Assembly (NCBI RefSeq): GCF_958298935.1
Contig: NC_084944.1
Coordinates: forward strand, 19,065,679 to 19,129,678
DNA: 64,000 bases
From: Phragmites australis
Taxonomy: Eukaryota > Streptophyta > Magnoliopsida > Poales > Poaceae
Direction of reading: 5' to 3'
Positions 1 to 11,702 of this stretch are shown piece after piece (position 1 is the stretch's first letter; each line of letters opens with the position of its first letter). A program made the position numbers and the translations under genes. The notes under the pieces are model-generated. The model was given only the letters and a program-made list of their open reading frames with translations, was not told the origin of the DNA and did no database searches.

Positions 1-239
1 TCTCGCTGATCAAGAACCACCCCATAAATGATCTGCACAAAGTCATCAAGCAGCAGAGACGCTCGTAGACCCCCAAGGAATATCTAACTGCTCCCCAGTG
101 TCCTAACCAGAGGACATCCCACGTCGTTTAAGTAGAAGCCATGGCCGATGTCCGACCCCAGTAGGCAGAACAACTGCGACTACCCGGACCGATGAGGGCA
201 CCATCAACAGATGACAATCTTTCTCTTTGGATCTACGGA

Positions 240-780
240 GGGTTAACTGGTTGTCTTAGTTCTAGCCTGGGTAAATCAAGAAGTACAACAAAACACTAAT
301 CCTATCGAGTTCCTCCAGATCTACACTACGTCCATCCAAGTGGCTGGTGGGGACAATAATGTTATGGCAAACTACCTCTCCACAACCCTTGAAGGACCGG
401 CCAAGACCGGGCTGACTAATCTACCACAAGAAATGATCTACTCGTGGGAGCAACTCTGTGATTTGTTTCGAGCCAACTTTCAAGGTACTTACGTTCGCCC
501 CGACAAGAAAAACGGCCTCTTCCATGCCAAACAAACGGAAAAAGAAACCTTGCGCGAGTTTTTCCACCGCTTCAGCAACACCCGAAACACCAACCCAAAG
601 ATAAACAACTATGACATCATCCAAGCATTTACCCAAAGGGTCAGGAGCTGACGATGCATTGAAGACGTCACCAGGAAGGAGCCCGAGACAGTCAAGGAGC
701 TTATGAATGAGGATTATCGACAAGGCGGTTAACACTGAAGAGGCACTCCTATACATCAAGGAAAGGGATCAGGGATCAAG
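240..780 (+). pseudogene. Retrotransposon gag (decayed)
   Basis: The reading frame at 340-651 matches the Retrotrans_gag domain: a PIEFLQIYTT segment lies just upstream, followed by VMANYLSTTLEGPAKTGLTN, YSWEQLCDLFRANFQGTY and the TLREFFHRFSNTRNTNPKI region typical of Retand-like Gypsy elements. The frame is closed at 649-651 by a stop, but similarity continues to about 780 in shifted frames (MNE..IDKAVNTEEALLYIKERD). A remnant of a zinc-knuckle-like stretch (WCDFHQIKDH) follows near 970-1010. It would have formed the particle shell. It cannot make a full product now. Confidence 0.82.
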
Positions 781-1244
781 TGCCCCTAGCTAGGACTAGA
801 TGATGACGCGGTGAAGAGCAAGTGCAAGAAGAACTCTGAAGAAGGTAAGGGCAAGGAAACTAAAACTGACAAAGTTTTTGTAGATCTTCTCGATGCGCGT
901 CTCGACAAGTGTCCCAGCTCATCCCGAGGCAAAGGCCACTAGCCAGGCATTGGCAAGTACCCTGGCAAGCCCTGGTGCGACTTCCATCAGATCAAGGACC
1001 ATAGCCTCTAGCAATGCTGCATTTGGTAGAAGCTGATCAAGGTTGAGGTTGACAAGGATAGGGGGAAGAAGACCCAAGTCACGACCCAGAGTAGGACTCC
1101 AGCTCCAGCAGCAGCGATGATGACTTGGACTTGATGTCCTATCAGTTGGGGAAGAGGACTGTCAACCACATGATCGACGGCTCCATGTCCTACGAGTCCA
1201 AACAAAAGTATAAGATGGTGTCCTAAGAAGTAGCTGTTGTCCCT

Positions 1245-1739
1245 ATGAGTTGCCAGGCCATCAAGTGGTCAAATGTTGAAATCTCTTTCATCCAAGACAA
1301 CTACCCAGAGAACTTTGTACATCCAGGCCACTTCGTGGTAGTGGTCGAGCCTATGATAAACAATTGCAAGGTTTCCCAAGTGCTTATCAATGGAGGAAGT
1401 TCTTTGAACATTCTCTTCTCTGGTGCACTTGATGCGATGCAAACCTCCTGATCTACCATCAAGTCGGTTGCTCGAGCCTTCAATGGTATAGTACCTGGAT
1501 CTTTGGCCATGCCTATTGGCCAAATATCACTTCTCGTCACCTTTGGGAAGCATGATAATTTTCAGACGCAGAAGATTCTATTCGATGTGGTCGATTTTGA
1601 GATGGCGTACAACGCCATCTCAGGACGACCAACCGTAGACAAGTTCATAGCTACTGTGCACTACGCCTACCAGTGCGTAAAGATCCCAGGACCCGAGAGA
1701 GTCATCACCATCCAGGGTATCCCCAAGGCAGGCCTTTAG
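1245..1739 (+). pseudogene. Retropepsin-type aspartic protease of the gag-only element
   Basis: Two overlapping frames (1245-1451 and 1503-1739) together cover a plant Gypsy aspartic protease. The catalytic loop reads VLINGGSSLNILF, where the family has DGGSS, so the active aspartate appears changed to asparagine. The flap and core follow (PIGQISLLVTFG, FEMAYNAISGRPTVDKF). A stop at 1449-1451 separates the halves. The enzyme would have processed the gag polyprotein. The missing aspartate and the stop indicate an inactive copy. The frame ends at a TAG at 1737-1739, and nothing like reverse transcriptase follows. Confidence 0.8.
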
Positions 1740-2737
1740 TGTGACAAGCTAAGTCTCGACATGGTAGCTCAACACTAACACGACAAGGAGACCAAGAGCT
1801 CAAGGATCAAGGTGAACGAGAAGCCTTCATCGTAACCATGACCAGAGCGTCCAAGAAGTAAACCCGATAACCTGGGGATCTGATTCCACGATTAGTTCAG
1901 AACTAATGTAACATAAATGCGCTATCCCGAAGTAGAAGGGTCCTTGTGTATCAACTGAATCTAGTCTGTATCATTTAGGTTAATGGTATAAGGTGTTAGG
2001 TCCTCAATATTTTATGGAACATCGATTAGCTCTGTAAGTCCCAATGTAAGTACTAAGAGTACATTCATAGTAATAAAGATCATAAAGTTGTCTGAATACC
2101 CTTTTTGACCTTATCTGTCATCCGTTGCATCTTAATGCCCAACAACATGGTAAGTCGCCATTCGGGTTCCTCTAGACACGTGCGCACCCAAGGTTGTGAA
2201 AAGCTTTTCTGCAACTAAGGGGCAATATGAGTTTCTTTTACTTTATTGCATCACTTGATTCCTAGCTTTTAGACTGTATATCCGAGAATTCTTCACAGAT
2301 AGACAGTCAGGGGCTTAACGGGTGGTTGGCACTGGAAACTAAAAATGACGTATTATGTACGCTCTAAAAAGCAAATTCCAACGAGAATGGATGGAGTGCT
2401 GGGTTGCGAAAAGGTTCCTTATCGCATTCTATAATGCCTAAAGGGTAACACATTTTCCGCTCAAGTTGGACCTAAGGGTGACAATAATAAGCACCTCAAC
2501 TAGCAGCTAGTGGCTCCTGAACTAATTAGTGGGAGAAGCAAATATGACTACCATAACAAGTCATCGAACGCGTTCAGCACCAAGCACCCATGATACTCCC
2601 ATCTCAAGCGCATAACACCTAAGATAAATATCTTAAAGTACTAACAAACTACCAAGTTCTTATTACAGATTGCAGGAAATAAGAGTCCTAAGGCGATGAT
2701 GTGTATGTCATCATGTCCACATATCCCTTGGTTAGCC

Positions 2738-5356
2738 TAAGCATCTCCTCCACTTTCTAGCTCATCTCCTCCATCTCCCCAGGGAAGTCTGCTTGAAGGA
2801 TGTCGATGTCGATATCCCGGTAGCGCACCTTTAGAATGGGCAGAATCTGAGCAATTGCCTCCTTTGAGCCCCGCTGGGCCTGGCTTGAGACGTGGTGAGC
2901 CACCTTCAGCTGGAAGCCTCTGAAGGACTCGGCAAGCTTGGTCGCACAATGTGTCTAGTCTGGCGGCATTTGTGTCCTCCACAGGCTGCACTTGGATTTT
3001 GACTCAGGAAAGGGCATCCTGGAATGTATCCAGGGCCACAACGAGTTGTTGTCAAATGGAGTTCATCTGGGCCCCCCTCTTGGTCTAGGGCATCATTAGT
3101 CTTGGATATCTCTAAAAAAAGAGGACATTGAGATCAGAACAAAAAGACAGGGCACAACATGTCCAAGATATCGGAGGCTTACCCTTGGATTTTCTCTCCA
3201 GCTCGGAGTGCATCCCCTCCTTCTCGAAGACCTCCTAGGATTGTTAGAGGCCCATTTCATCAAACCGGCAGTCCTTCTCAGCAAGCTCCCCCTCGAGTTC
3301 GGCTACCCGGGCTATCGCATGCCGAACTTTGTTGCGGAGCGTGTGCATCCGCAACATGGCCATCTGCAGAGCATCATGTCAGTACCTATAATTCCATTAA
3401 TTAAGCGAATGTCTTGTAGGGAAGCATTCACCATGAAGAAGGTGCCTAAGAATTCTTCCGGGTCACGGCTTGATAGATCTTGGGACACCATGATGACATC
3501 CCTCCAGAGAATCTCACTGGGCACCCCATGAATGAGGCTGTCATCCGCCTCGGGTGATGAAACCTCTACCTTCCATCGGTAGGAGCTAGGAGCTCGATGG
3601 TCTCGTCTCGTCACCCCTCAGAAGGTTTGACTTCTTGGATCCGAGATTGTTGGGACTTGGGGCTGGTGTCGGTGCTCCAAGCAACCCGCGAGAAGCAAAC
3701 TAAACATCACATTTATGAGAATGTAAGTAAGACATCAACATTAACAACCACACCTGGGCCTTTTCAAGCGTTTGGACAGTATCAACAGGACAAGGAGGGG
3801 GGACACTTTCTTGGACATCTTTTGAGGGGTGCCCACCTCGACTCTTGGCACGGGCAAGGTCGCAATGGCACCAACAATCGCCTTTCTGCCATCTTGGTCT
3901 GGCACCTATCCGCACGTTAGGTGGATCGACTAGCATGGCTGCAAGGGTTTAGTGAGAAGTCTGAACTTTCCAGAGGTGTGGGTTGTGGAGCCAGAAGCAT
4001 GGGAGCCAGAGTCATAGTCTAAACCTCAGGAGCTGTAGCCTGTGCCGGAGGCTTGGGGGCTAGCATTGGAGCTGGCGACACCACAGGATCATCGACCGGT
4101 GAGCTGCTGCCTGCCAAAACCTCATACTCATCTGGCATGCCACCATTGATAGAGGACGAGGCTATCAATATGGTTTCACCACCTCCGCTTCTGCCTAGAC
4201 CCGTAGTTCCCATGAATTCGACCTCATTTGACTCCTTGCCCCGAGCGCCAGCGTTCTCAGCCTCCGGGTCAGGCCACCCACGAACCAGTCACTTTATGAT
4301 TTGTGCTAGCAACCACCCTGGATCAGGACCACTCAGAAAGAAGAAGAAAAGAAGTAAAAAGGCTAATGAGGCTTATCAACAAGATCCTAGCCCGAGCATC
4401 AGCCTCCATCTCTACGATAGGGATTGGGACATTCTCAAGGTTGGGCTTGGGAACTATGTCGAAGAGGAACTTGGTCCTTTACTCCACCTCATACGGGGAG
4501 AGATCTGTGGACAAGAATGACTCGTGAAAGATATGCCCATAGTACCCTCGATAACTATTCGGGATAGGTTGGCACTTGTCTCACCTTCTCGGACTGGGTC
4601 CTCTCCAGCTGTAAACATCCAAGCGCCAAAAATCCTCGACATTAGTGGACACATCCGACTCTTGATGAAGTCCGTGGGGATGTCCCATGACATCAACCCC
4701 CGCTCCTTTAGATCTAGGATCTCAGCAATGAGGGCCCGAGTGATAGCGGTGGACTTCGGCACCTCCATCCACACCGGCCCTACAAATGGTGCAAGACCTC
4801 AATACATGATTTTGGGTAAACCTGGCTGGCAGTTGAACCACCTTCTATGACACCCCAACTAAGAACTCATGGAAGAGAAGCCGATGTACTCTACTAACTT
4901 CCCTTCCTGGAGGTGGAATCCGACGCAGCTAGCGACCCTGCCCGAAAACCCTTTCAAGAGGTAGAAGTGCTAGAAGAGATCAACCGAGGGGCGCACTCCC
5001 AGGTAGGCCTCACACAGGTGTGTGAAGATGCCGAGCATGATGATGGAGTTTGGGTTGAGATGGATGAGCTCAATTCCATAAAAGTTGAGCACACGGAGGA
5101 AGAAGCTAGAAAGGGGCAAACGGTAGCCGCAGTAGAAGAAATCAAGAAATGTGACATTCTAGGTGGTGTCTGGACTGGGGATCGTTTGACCCACCACTGG
5201 TGTGCAGGCGATCAAGGCACATGAAGGAATGATCTTGCCATGCTCCGCCTAGACCAGGACCTCCTCCGAAATCTCAGACTCCGCCCATTGCGAAATCACG
5301 GCTTTGGTGATGCTGGCAGCGTAACTCTCCACACTATCTATCTTCTTGCGGCCCAT
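2738..5356 (-). pseudogene. Antisense multi-exon gene of the LTR element, Transposase_28 ('putative gypsy type transposon') family
   Basis: Read on the minus strand from an ATG at 5356 the product begins MGRKKIDSVESYAASITKAV. It then shows the family core, FLDFFYCGYRLPLSSFLRVL and YGIELIHLNPNSIMMLGIFT, followed by HLCEAYLGVRPSVDLF. An in-frame TAG after EEVLV sits where the family has a glutamine codon. The C-terminal part (about 3600-2740) contains charged sequence ending in ILKVRYRDIDIDILQ and KVEEMLRLTKGYVD. At least two GT-AG introns are recognisable (3112-3182 and 3364-3431) and recur in the second copy at 43.5-43.8 kb. The function of this family is unknown. Its place inside a gag-protease element suggests a carried gene, as in other grass elements with antisense ORFs. 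Confidence 0.72.
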
Positions 5357-5823
5357 GACACCTGGAGGAGGTAGATAGTGAACCTAGGGTTTTTCGTGGT
5401 GGTTGCAGGCGCAAAGCAAGAGGCAGAAGAAAAGATGGCTCGAGGAAAACAATGACGGAGGAAGTAAACACCGTATGGATTGCCTCAATCTCATTTTATA
5501 CAAGGGCAGAAAGGATCTAAATGGCTCTTTGACTAACACGGTTACGGTTCCGAATACAACTCAAGGCCACGTTCTCCTACTCTAATGTCTCATCGTATTT
5601 AATGCTTAGAATATCTTTCGACACATGCAAGAGCAGTTGGAGCAGTATCCCAGAGAGACTAGCGTACTACTCCATCGTACATGCACAATTTCCAAACGTC
5701 ATCATGATCCTTTGCCAGTGAAAGATTCTTTTCACCACAATGAAAAATCTCCGCTGTGACAATTCAAATTTCAAACCAAGTCACCGATAAGTCTTTTCTC
5801 TCCGTCCTTTCAAAAAGTTGGGA

Positions 5824-6620
5824 TGATATTTCTAGGATGACTCGGAATTCCTATTCGGATGGAATACCTCTTGAGGGCTCTCATGAGTACTCAGAGGTAT
5901 TTGAAACCCTTACTAGATGACCCGAGAACTCCAAGATCCTGGCTAGATGTACCATCCTATCCAGGAATCCAAGTTATAACTCGAATATATAGTTGGTCAA
6001 AACATTTATCTTTGTTGACTAAGCTCTTGATTCGTCGAAGCCTCATGTCATGTATTGATGAGGCCTTGATGATGGGTAGTATAAAACTACCATATCCAGA
6101 TTCCCTAGGGTTTCCTGTATTCTCAGGGCATACGTCCGTGCTTGGGAAGGGAATCCTTAAATGTATGAAAATTATCCGTAGGTATCCAGGACATCTCATC
6201 AACATGAAAGTTTATCTCTAAGGATAACAAGAAAGGAGTCCAAAGGCCATACGACGACTCTACATATATATGGAGCCAAGGACCCTGCGGGGGACAAGCC
6301 ATTCAAGTCAATTGAGATCTATTCAAGCCTACAAAAGCTTTAAGCCCTCAAGGCCTTCTGTACTCCCAATCTACATCAGCAATCCTCCGAGACCATACGC
6401 AAGGAGCTCCTCGACTAGATTTAGATCTATCTAGACTAGCCAAGACCCCTTTGTAAACAGTCTTGAAGATCAATACAAGACATACATGACGTAGAGCTAT
6501 TATCTTAAGGGAGGCCTAAAGCTGTATAAATCTCTGTGTGTGACATGTGATCCGACTACAAAAAGTATCCCCTAGTTCATTCACAAGTTTATAATATCTA
6601 CGATTTACAAATCGCCGACA
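5824..6620 (+). repeat. 3' LTR of the gag-protease element
   Basis: A purine-rich stretch (5813-5823) is followed by TGATATTTC. The segment ends with CGCCGACA at 6620. From about 6062 to 6620 it aligns with the LTR remnant at 33064-33081 plus 40809-41336, including the shared core around GATGATGGGTAGTATAAAA (6068-6086). The right edge is set by that comparison and a terminal CA. The left edge is an inference from the purine tract and terminal TG. Confidence 0.65.
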
Positions 6621-8246
6621 GTACTGTACCTTATGCTCCAAGAATGTTTAATTGGATCGACTCACATACCATGTGGATCATAATGGGATGAGCCGTGGGG
6701 CGACAAAAGCAAAGATGTGGGGGAGACAAGGACAAAGGCATTAAGGCGCCTCAATGATAGCAAGCCTAGCGACACAGCCCTGACCACATCCATCTTGAAA
6801 CACTAATAACCATTGTATGCCATGTGCAACATCTTGACTACAATGATGATATCCACCATTCACTTGCCAGACTAACGGTAAAAGTTGGGAAATATATTTC
6901 TCGAATAGAAGTCCAAGTCACATAGTTGAAAATTAAATTTTAGGAGTTGAATACATGTTTGCTTGAAGTTAGAATTTTCTGATGTAAAAGAGGTTATAGT
7001 CTTGTGTTGAATGGTCTTCAACTGTTGTATTGAAAGCTTTGCGGTGGTGGTGGTTCTTTAGGCGGGACATTGTGAAAAACAAAAATATTACATATCAATT
7101 TGGATTGCTTAACAGAAAAGATGTACATATTTCTTGGTTTTTCTCCTACAAGTAAAACCGAAACAAATTTCGAGCTGAAATGCTTGACTAGCACTTCACT
7201 TAGTTAGCCCCAGTATTTCATACACACCATGATAAATCGCAGCACCTAAACCTTCAGTTGTAGCACTGACAATTGACAGGATAACATTGGCATGCATGTG
7301 ATAGTGGGAAACAAAACGATATGCAGAACTAAATAAAAAATGTACAAATCATGCAAAAAATGAAAATAAATAAGTAAAAGCGCATTTTGACCTGATTAAA
7401 TGTTTGGAATTTTACCACACCAGCATTTCATGAAGAGCAAGTCCGTACTATTAGATGGTGGAACGTGTTCCTTAAATTTCTTTCGCCATGGTTCGATTTT
7501 TTCTTTTGCACTTCTCCATAATATTTTGTTCATATTAGAAATTTTGTAATAAAAAGGTGAGCAGTGTTACTTTTAAAACTTCCACTCGACCAATTTTAGC
7601 TTCCATATAGATTAAGGACAGAATCATTTGTCGAAATAAAGATTAATCCTAACCTCGGTTCCTCTATCAAACCAAATAAAGACAATAAGCTGTTTAGATT
7701 GCACAGATCTGCCGTACGTATATTTATTGGTAACATTGTGGTTATTTGCATGAAAGTCGACTTGACCGTAAATTATTCCTAAAAACTTTCCTTTTTCCAT
7801 TCTACATATAACATAGAAGTCAAGGAAACCAACAGTTGGAACAAAGTTTTCTTAAAAAGAAAAAAAAGGAGGGAGAGGAAGAAAGAAAAAAGAAAAAGAG
7901 AGAAACTAGACCGTACCAATTGTGAGGCAGCCACAAGAATGCAAGAGAGAAGGGCCAGAAGAGCAAGGCAGCTGAGTTTTATACCTGAGAAAGAGAAACA
8001 GGGACAGAGCTAATCGAAGGTGATGTATCAACCATCGCACCGGCCGGCGTCTTTCACGTACGCCGGGATACTCGCCGGCGCCGGCGCTGCACGCGGGGCG
8101 GCGTGTTGAGACAGTGAGATAGTAGCAAGTCTAGATGGACTGGGAGACATGCAGTGAGGAGCAGATCGATTTCGTCTGGGAAATATGACAGAGAGAGAAA
8201 CCAGGTCATCAAAGAAAGAGAGAAAAGAGAGACCACTCTTGCTTCT
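6621..8246. other. AT-rich sequence without a recognisable gene
   Basis: No reading frame here resembles a protein I know. There are poly-purine runs near 7855-7905 and a short GC-rich patch at 8040-8105 built on CCGGCG words. Small frames such as the one at 8054-8236 have no recognisable composition or motif. It may be transposon-derived or flanking host sequence. Confidence 0.4.
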
Positions 8247-8360
8247 TAGGTAGGTCAGTTAGCAAAGCTCAAGAGTAGAGCGAGCTGGCCAGGGATGATC
8301 CCCTTGTCCCTGCAGGCCTTCAAAGAAGGCCGGGATGCTTACCCCTTTTTTTTAAAAAAA
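8247..8360 (+). mobile_element. Short retroposon-like insertion with 15-bp target duplication
   Basis: The 15-mer ACCACTCTTGCTTCT occurs at 8232-8246 and 8361-8375 and brackets a 114-bp segment. The segment ends in a run of eight or more T followed by seven A directly before the second copy. A simple-sequence tail next to a long exact direct repeat is the signature of target-primed insertion by a SINE or a truncated LINE. I cannot name the family, and no clear RNA polymerase III A and B boxes are visible. Confidence 0.5.
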
Positions 8361-8649
8361 ACCACTCTTGCTTCTCCCTTGCATGTCCTGGATTCTCCTC
8401 TCGGTCAAAAAGGGCGCAAAAGGGGAAAAAGGTTTGGACAGCTAGCAGGGGTGCTTTGCATGAGGTGCACAATAGCGGTTGGCATTCTTTCCAGCCATTG
8501 TTGCCTATACCATGCAGAGACGTATTTTTTTTAAAAATAAGGAATAAATGTTATCCCAGCCTCTGCATCTGCAGATGCACACAATTGTTTATCATTATAT
8601 AGTCTGTTTCAAAACCCGACAAGCCGGGTAGATAAGGTAAAATTCTCAA

Positions 8650-8997
8650 ATGCATAATCATGTCTAAGATATCTCAAGCACAAATTGTATTACTGAATCG
8701 CCACCCATGACTTGCAAAGATCTCCGTCGTTATGGTCTCCAAATGACGACATGCCACACTTATATAGTGGTTCTCTTCCTTCTTCTGTAGCAATGACCAG
8801 TAGTGAATCCAATATGTAACTTTGAAATATACCTGTATAGAGGAATAAGCTTGGATCTTATCAAACACCGTATCATTCCAACATAACCATAGCACCCAAC
8901 AAAGAGCACTTGCTCCTACTAGAATTTGGTACTTAAGTTCCCTTTTAATCCCATTAAGCCAGTGCCCAACATAACCATAGCACCCAACTAAGTGCAT
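8650..8997 (-). mobile_element. L1-type LINE, 3' fragment
   Basis: The minus-strand frame 8997-8674 reads HWLNGIKRELKYQILVGASALCW, then KVTYWIHYWSLLQKKEE and VACRHLETITTEIFASHGW. These match, residue by residue in several places, the LINE end at 28810-29597. This is the region just after the reverse-transcriptase zinc-binding domain. A 22-bp word, CAACATAACCATAGCACCCAAC, appears near 8878 and again near 8964, so the fragment holds an internal duplication. No poly-A tail is visible. Confidence 0.7.
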
Positions 8998-9133
8998 TCG
9001 TCGGAGACGTGAGATGCTCTTCTGGGATTTCGAGCATTAAACGCAACAGGACCTTGGCACAAAACATCATAATTTTGAGTAGTACTCGAAACCACTACGG
9101 GCTAGTCAGAGAGTTGCCAAGTGCCTCTTCGCC

Positions 9134-9600
9134 CTTTATAAAAGGGACTTGGGGTGGCTCGGGCAATACTTCTGCTTCCTTGATTGTCCTTTTCCTTGAG
9201 CCCTAGCCTTCTTATCCTCTTCCTTGTGTCTGCATCTCTTGTTGAGTTCTTTGGAGCTCCTTTCCCTCACATTCCTTGGACCTCTGCCATTGGCCACAAG
9301 AAGATGGGAGAACAAACCGCCTCTTCCTCCTCTATTGACGATGCCACGATCCCGGCATGGGCGATGTCGCTACCCGGAGGTGGAGGAGATTGAGGAGGAG
9401 TCCAACTAGCTGGTGGAGGCAATGATGGAGGCGACCAAGGACTACGTAGACGGGATGACCTTCTCTGCATCCCTTTAGGCTTTCTTTTGTAACTTATGCT
9501 TAGGAACATAAACTTACTCTTTTGTTCATAAACAAGCGTTATCTGAAATACTAGTATGTAAATGGAATGGTGGGACTTCTCATGGATTTGATACCGAGCA
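9134..9600 (+). other. TATA box followed by a short possible transcription unit
   Basis: TATAAAAG at 9137-9144 lies in a GC-balanced promoter-like context. About 150 bp downstream a short frame begins (ATG 9304-9306, MGEQTASSSSIDDATIPAWA) and stops at 9391-9393. It is rich in serine and glycine and matches nothing I recognise. A poly-pyrimidine leader and an AT-rich 3' flank make it look like a small gene or the U3/R part of an LTR. Either reading is weak. Confidence 0.3.
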
Positions 9601-9696
9601 AATCCCAATAACCTATTGCGCTTAGTACTACTCGCCTCTCCCTCTAGCTAGGTTAGGAGGACTTCGTTACTACTCGAGGAGCTTAGTCTCGATCAA

Positions 9697-9829
9697 CCTT
9701 AGGTCCGACGTGAGTGGGAGGCTCCGTGGCCCAGGCACTACTGGACGTGATAAGGAACCTTCCTTAGGTCCAACGTGAGTGGGAGGATCCGTGGCCCCCG
9801 GGCACTCATGGATGTGATAAGAAACCTTT
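9697..9829. repeat. 65-bp tandem duplication
   Basis: Two adjacent copies start at 9697 and 9762. Each begins CCTTAGGTCC.ACGTGAGTGG and continues through CCGTGGCCC...GGCACT to GTGATAAG.AACC. They differ at a handful of positions, including a few indels in the C-rich part. Nothing else is recognisable around them. Confidence 0.7.
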
Positions 9830-10159
9830 TTAAGTCCCACAAAGTTATAACTTAGAACACCATTCCTATACGAAGGAAGCCTCATAATTTGTTCTGAAAT
9901 TAGTTTTTTCTTACTAGTTATTGACTGAAAGTACGGGCGAGGAGTAGACTTGTGAAAGTTTACAAATGCTATATATGCAACCAAAAGGTTGAAGGTGTTG
10001 GACTTATATGTCGTTTTCAACATTTTGTAGATATGTATATATTATGTTCATTGTCTATATTGGCTCATTGTGGAAATATTCATGTAGTTTTTCCTTGAAT
10101 CCGTTATTTTTTCCCCATGGTAGCAGTATAGTAGTACAATTGCTTCTCAGGCAGGGAGC

Positions 10160-10500
10160 CCGCTCTGAGCTGGATTATAAGTCCATTCGCGAGGGACTGT
10201 TTCATCCTCGTGCACACATAGGGATATCAATGCGAGAGGAAAACTGCTGGTGGAGCCTCCTCGCCTTGGAATACTTGCGCCGACAATTGCGACGCGAGTG
10301 AGGGCTTCCTGACTGGCGAGCAAGGACCATGCTTTGACGCAGGTTAACACAAATCGCGTCTAGAGCCACTATCATTTCAGCTTTCTCGGACTCTTCAGAC
10401 TTCAAAACTTTGGCGGCCTTAATGAATAGGCCCCAGCATTCGCTCTTGACTTTTGGGAAGCCTCTCTTCTGAGCTCTCCTAGACTCCTTAGCCTACATCT
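10160..10500 (-). pseudogene. Unrecognised protein remnant
   Basis: The minus strand reads a lysine- and serine-rich stretch: RGFPKVKSECWGLFIKAAKV, then KSEESEKAEMIVALDAICVN, then RRNCRRKYSKARRLHQQF. A TAG lies just upstream of it. Codon use looks protein-like, but I do not recognise a family; a gag-like or coiled-coil transposon protein is possible. Sequence from 10500 to 11000 shows no further coding signal. Confidence 0.3.
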
Positions 10501-11000
10501 TGGCCACGTCTTGTGTTTGGTGGGTATAAACCTTGCCCTCATGTTCAAAGACGGCCATAGGCGGAAGAGTTCCAAATTGAAACATCATCAGTGCGGAGTT
10601 GCTAGCAGAGATGACTCCACCTGTAGGGGAAACATTTTAATCAATCTCAACCCACAATTTCAACACATAATATACTTGCAGAGCTCTTTTGGAGACCATC
10701 ACAACGCAGTAAAGATAGGAGGAGAACGAAGTCCCATTGGACGTGCCAATCTATTTTGCGGGAGGGAAACATTCCCTCAATGACGTTTCTCTTAGAATAT
10801 AATAAAGCGCAGATGTGCCAACATACACAACGTATACAAATAAAAAAGACAAAGATGTGAAGGAAACACTACTTCTTTCGAGCTTTGAAGAATGCCTAGG
10901 TCCATGGTGACATGGTCATCAGAACAATAGCACAAACTTGAAGACCAAATCCGCCGATGAATAACACATAGGTTTATGTGATTGCGACATTAGCTCTACT

Positions 11001-11667
11001 CAGTGGCGGGGCCAACATTTTCAAACGGGGTGTACATAGCTAAAAAATTGTTCGATAACTCTAAATATTAAATAATGATAAGATCAAAAGTACAAATTGT
11101 TTATAACAATAACAACATCTAAGACATTATAAAGGAACCACAAAATAAAAAACTGAAATTACAATACAACTTCACGGTTCTTCATCTTTTAAAATTTAGC
11201 ATTCAACTTTACAGTTTTTTCAAATCAGTAGTCTTTCTCTCGAATTTTGAGTTGTCCACAATTTGCGTACTTAGTAGATAGTTACCAATTAGCATTCTTA
11301 GCAATCAAACTACTGAGTCCATGCCAGTCCAGCCCAGTCTATTAGAAACAAATTTAATATGCTATTGTTGCATTTTACTGTCTTTATAAAACAAGGCCAA
11401 AGCTATCAAAGCTAATTTGATGAACCATTGCAAAAATGCACCTTTTCATGACAAAATAGAACGACTGCACCATACATCTAACTATCTAAGTTTGTTTGCA
11501 TCACTTATTAGTCATCAAACATTCAGACTCTGAACGAGTTCAACTGAACAATTGCAACATTCACAATCCAACAATTACCATTTACCAAAGAAACTAAGAA
11601 ATAAGATGATGCTCATTGCTCAGTTGACAGTCGCAAACGCCGCATGACCCTTAATGGGCCCACCCTG
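11001..11667. mobile_element. Non-autonomous hAT-type element with 8-bp target duplication
   Basis: The left end reads CAGTGGCGGGGCCA at 11001 and the right end, read inward on the minus strand, reads CAGGGTGGGCCCA. These are imperfect terminal inverted repeats of hAT style. The flanks are GCTCTACT (10993-11000) and GCTCTACA (11668-11675), a 7-of-8 match of the length hAT elements make. The 667-bp interior is AT-rich and has no transposase. It lies immediately downstream of the F-box/FBD pseudogene stop codon. Confidence 0.65.
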
Positions 11668-11702
11668 GCTCTACAGTAATATTTTCCCAGAACATGCATC
11701 CA

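Larger units (their letters stand above)
1..6620 (+). mobile_element. LTR retrotransposon, gag-protease only, left end outside the window
   Basis: The plus strand reads a decayed gag, then a retropepsin, then non-coding sequence, an opposite-strand gene and an LTR. No reverse transcriptase, RNase H or integrase is visible anywhere between the protease and the LTR, so the element depended on another element's pol. The 5' LTR lies left of the window. A second, shorter copy occupies about 33064-33081 and 40809-44450; the stretch from about 1866 here aligns with 42280 onward there. The layout resembles large grass Gypsy families (Retand/RIRE2/Grande type) that carry an antisense gene. The exact family is inferred. 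Confidence 0.8.

Noticed and set aside
4053..4520. A 155-codon plus-strand frame
   Set aside because: It lies opposite the Transposase_28 gene, whose minus-strand frames match a known family. The plus frame is serine/proline-rich without recognisable domains.
8054..8236. A 60-codon minus-strand frame next to a GC-rich patch
   Set aside because: Leucine-rich and arginine-rich by composition only, with no start context, domain or neighbour to support it.
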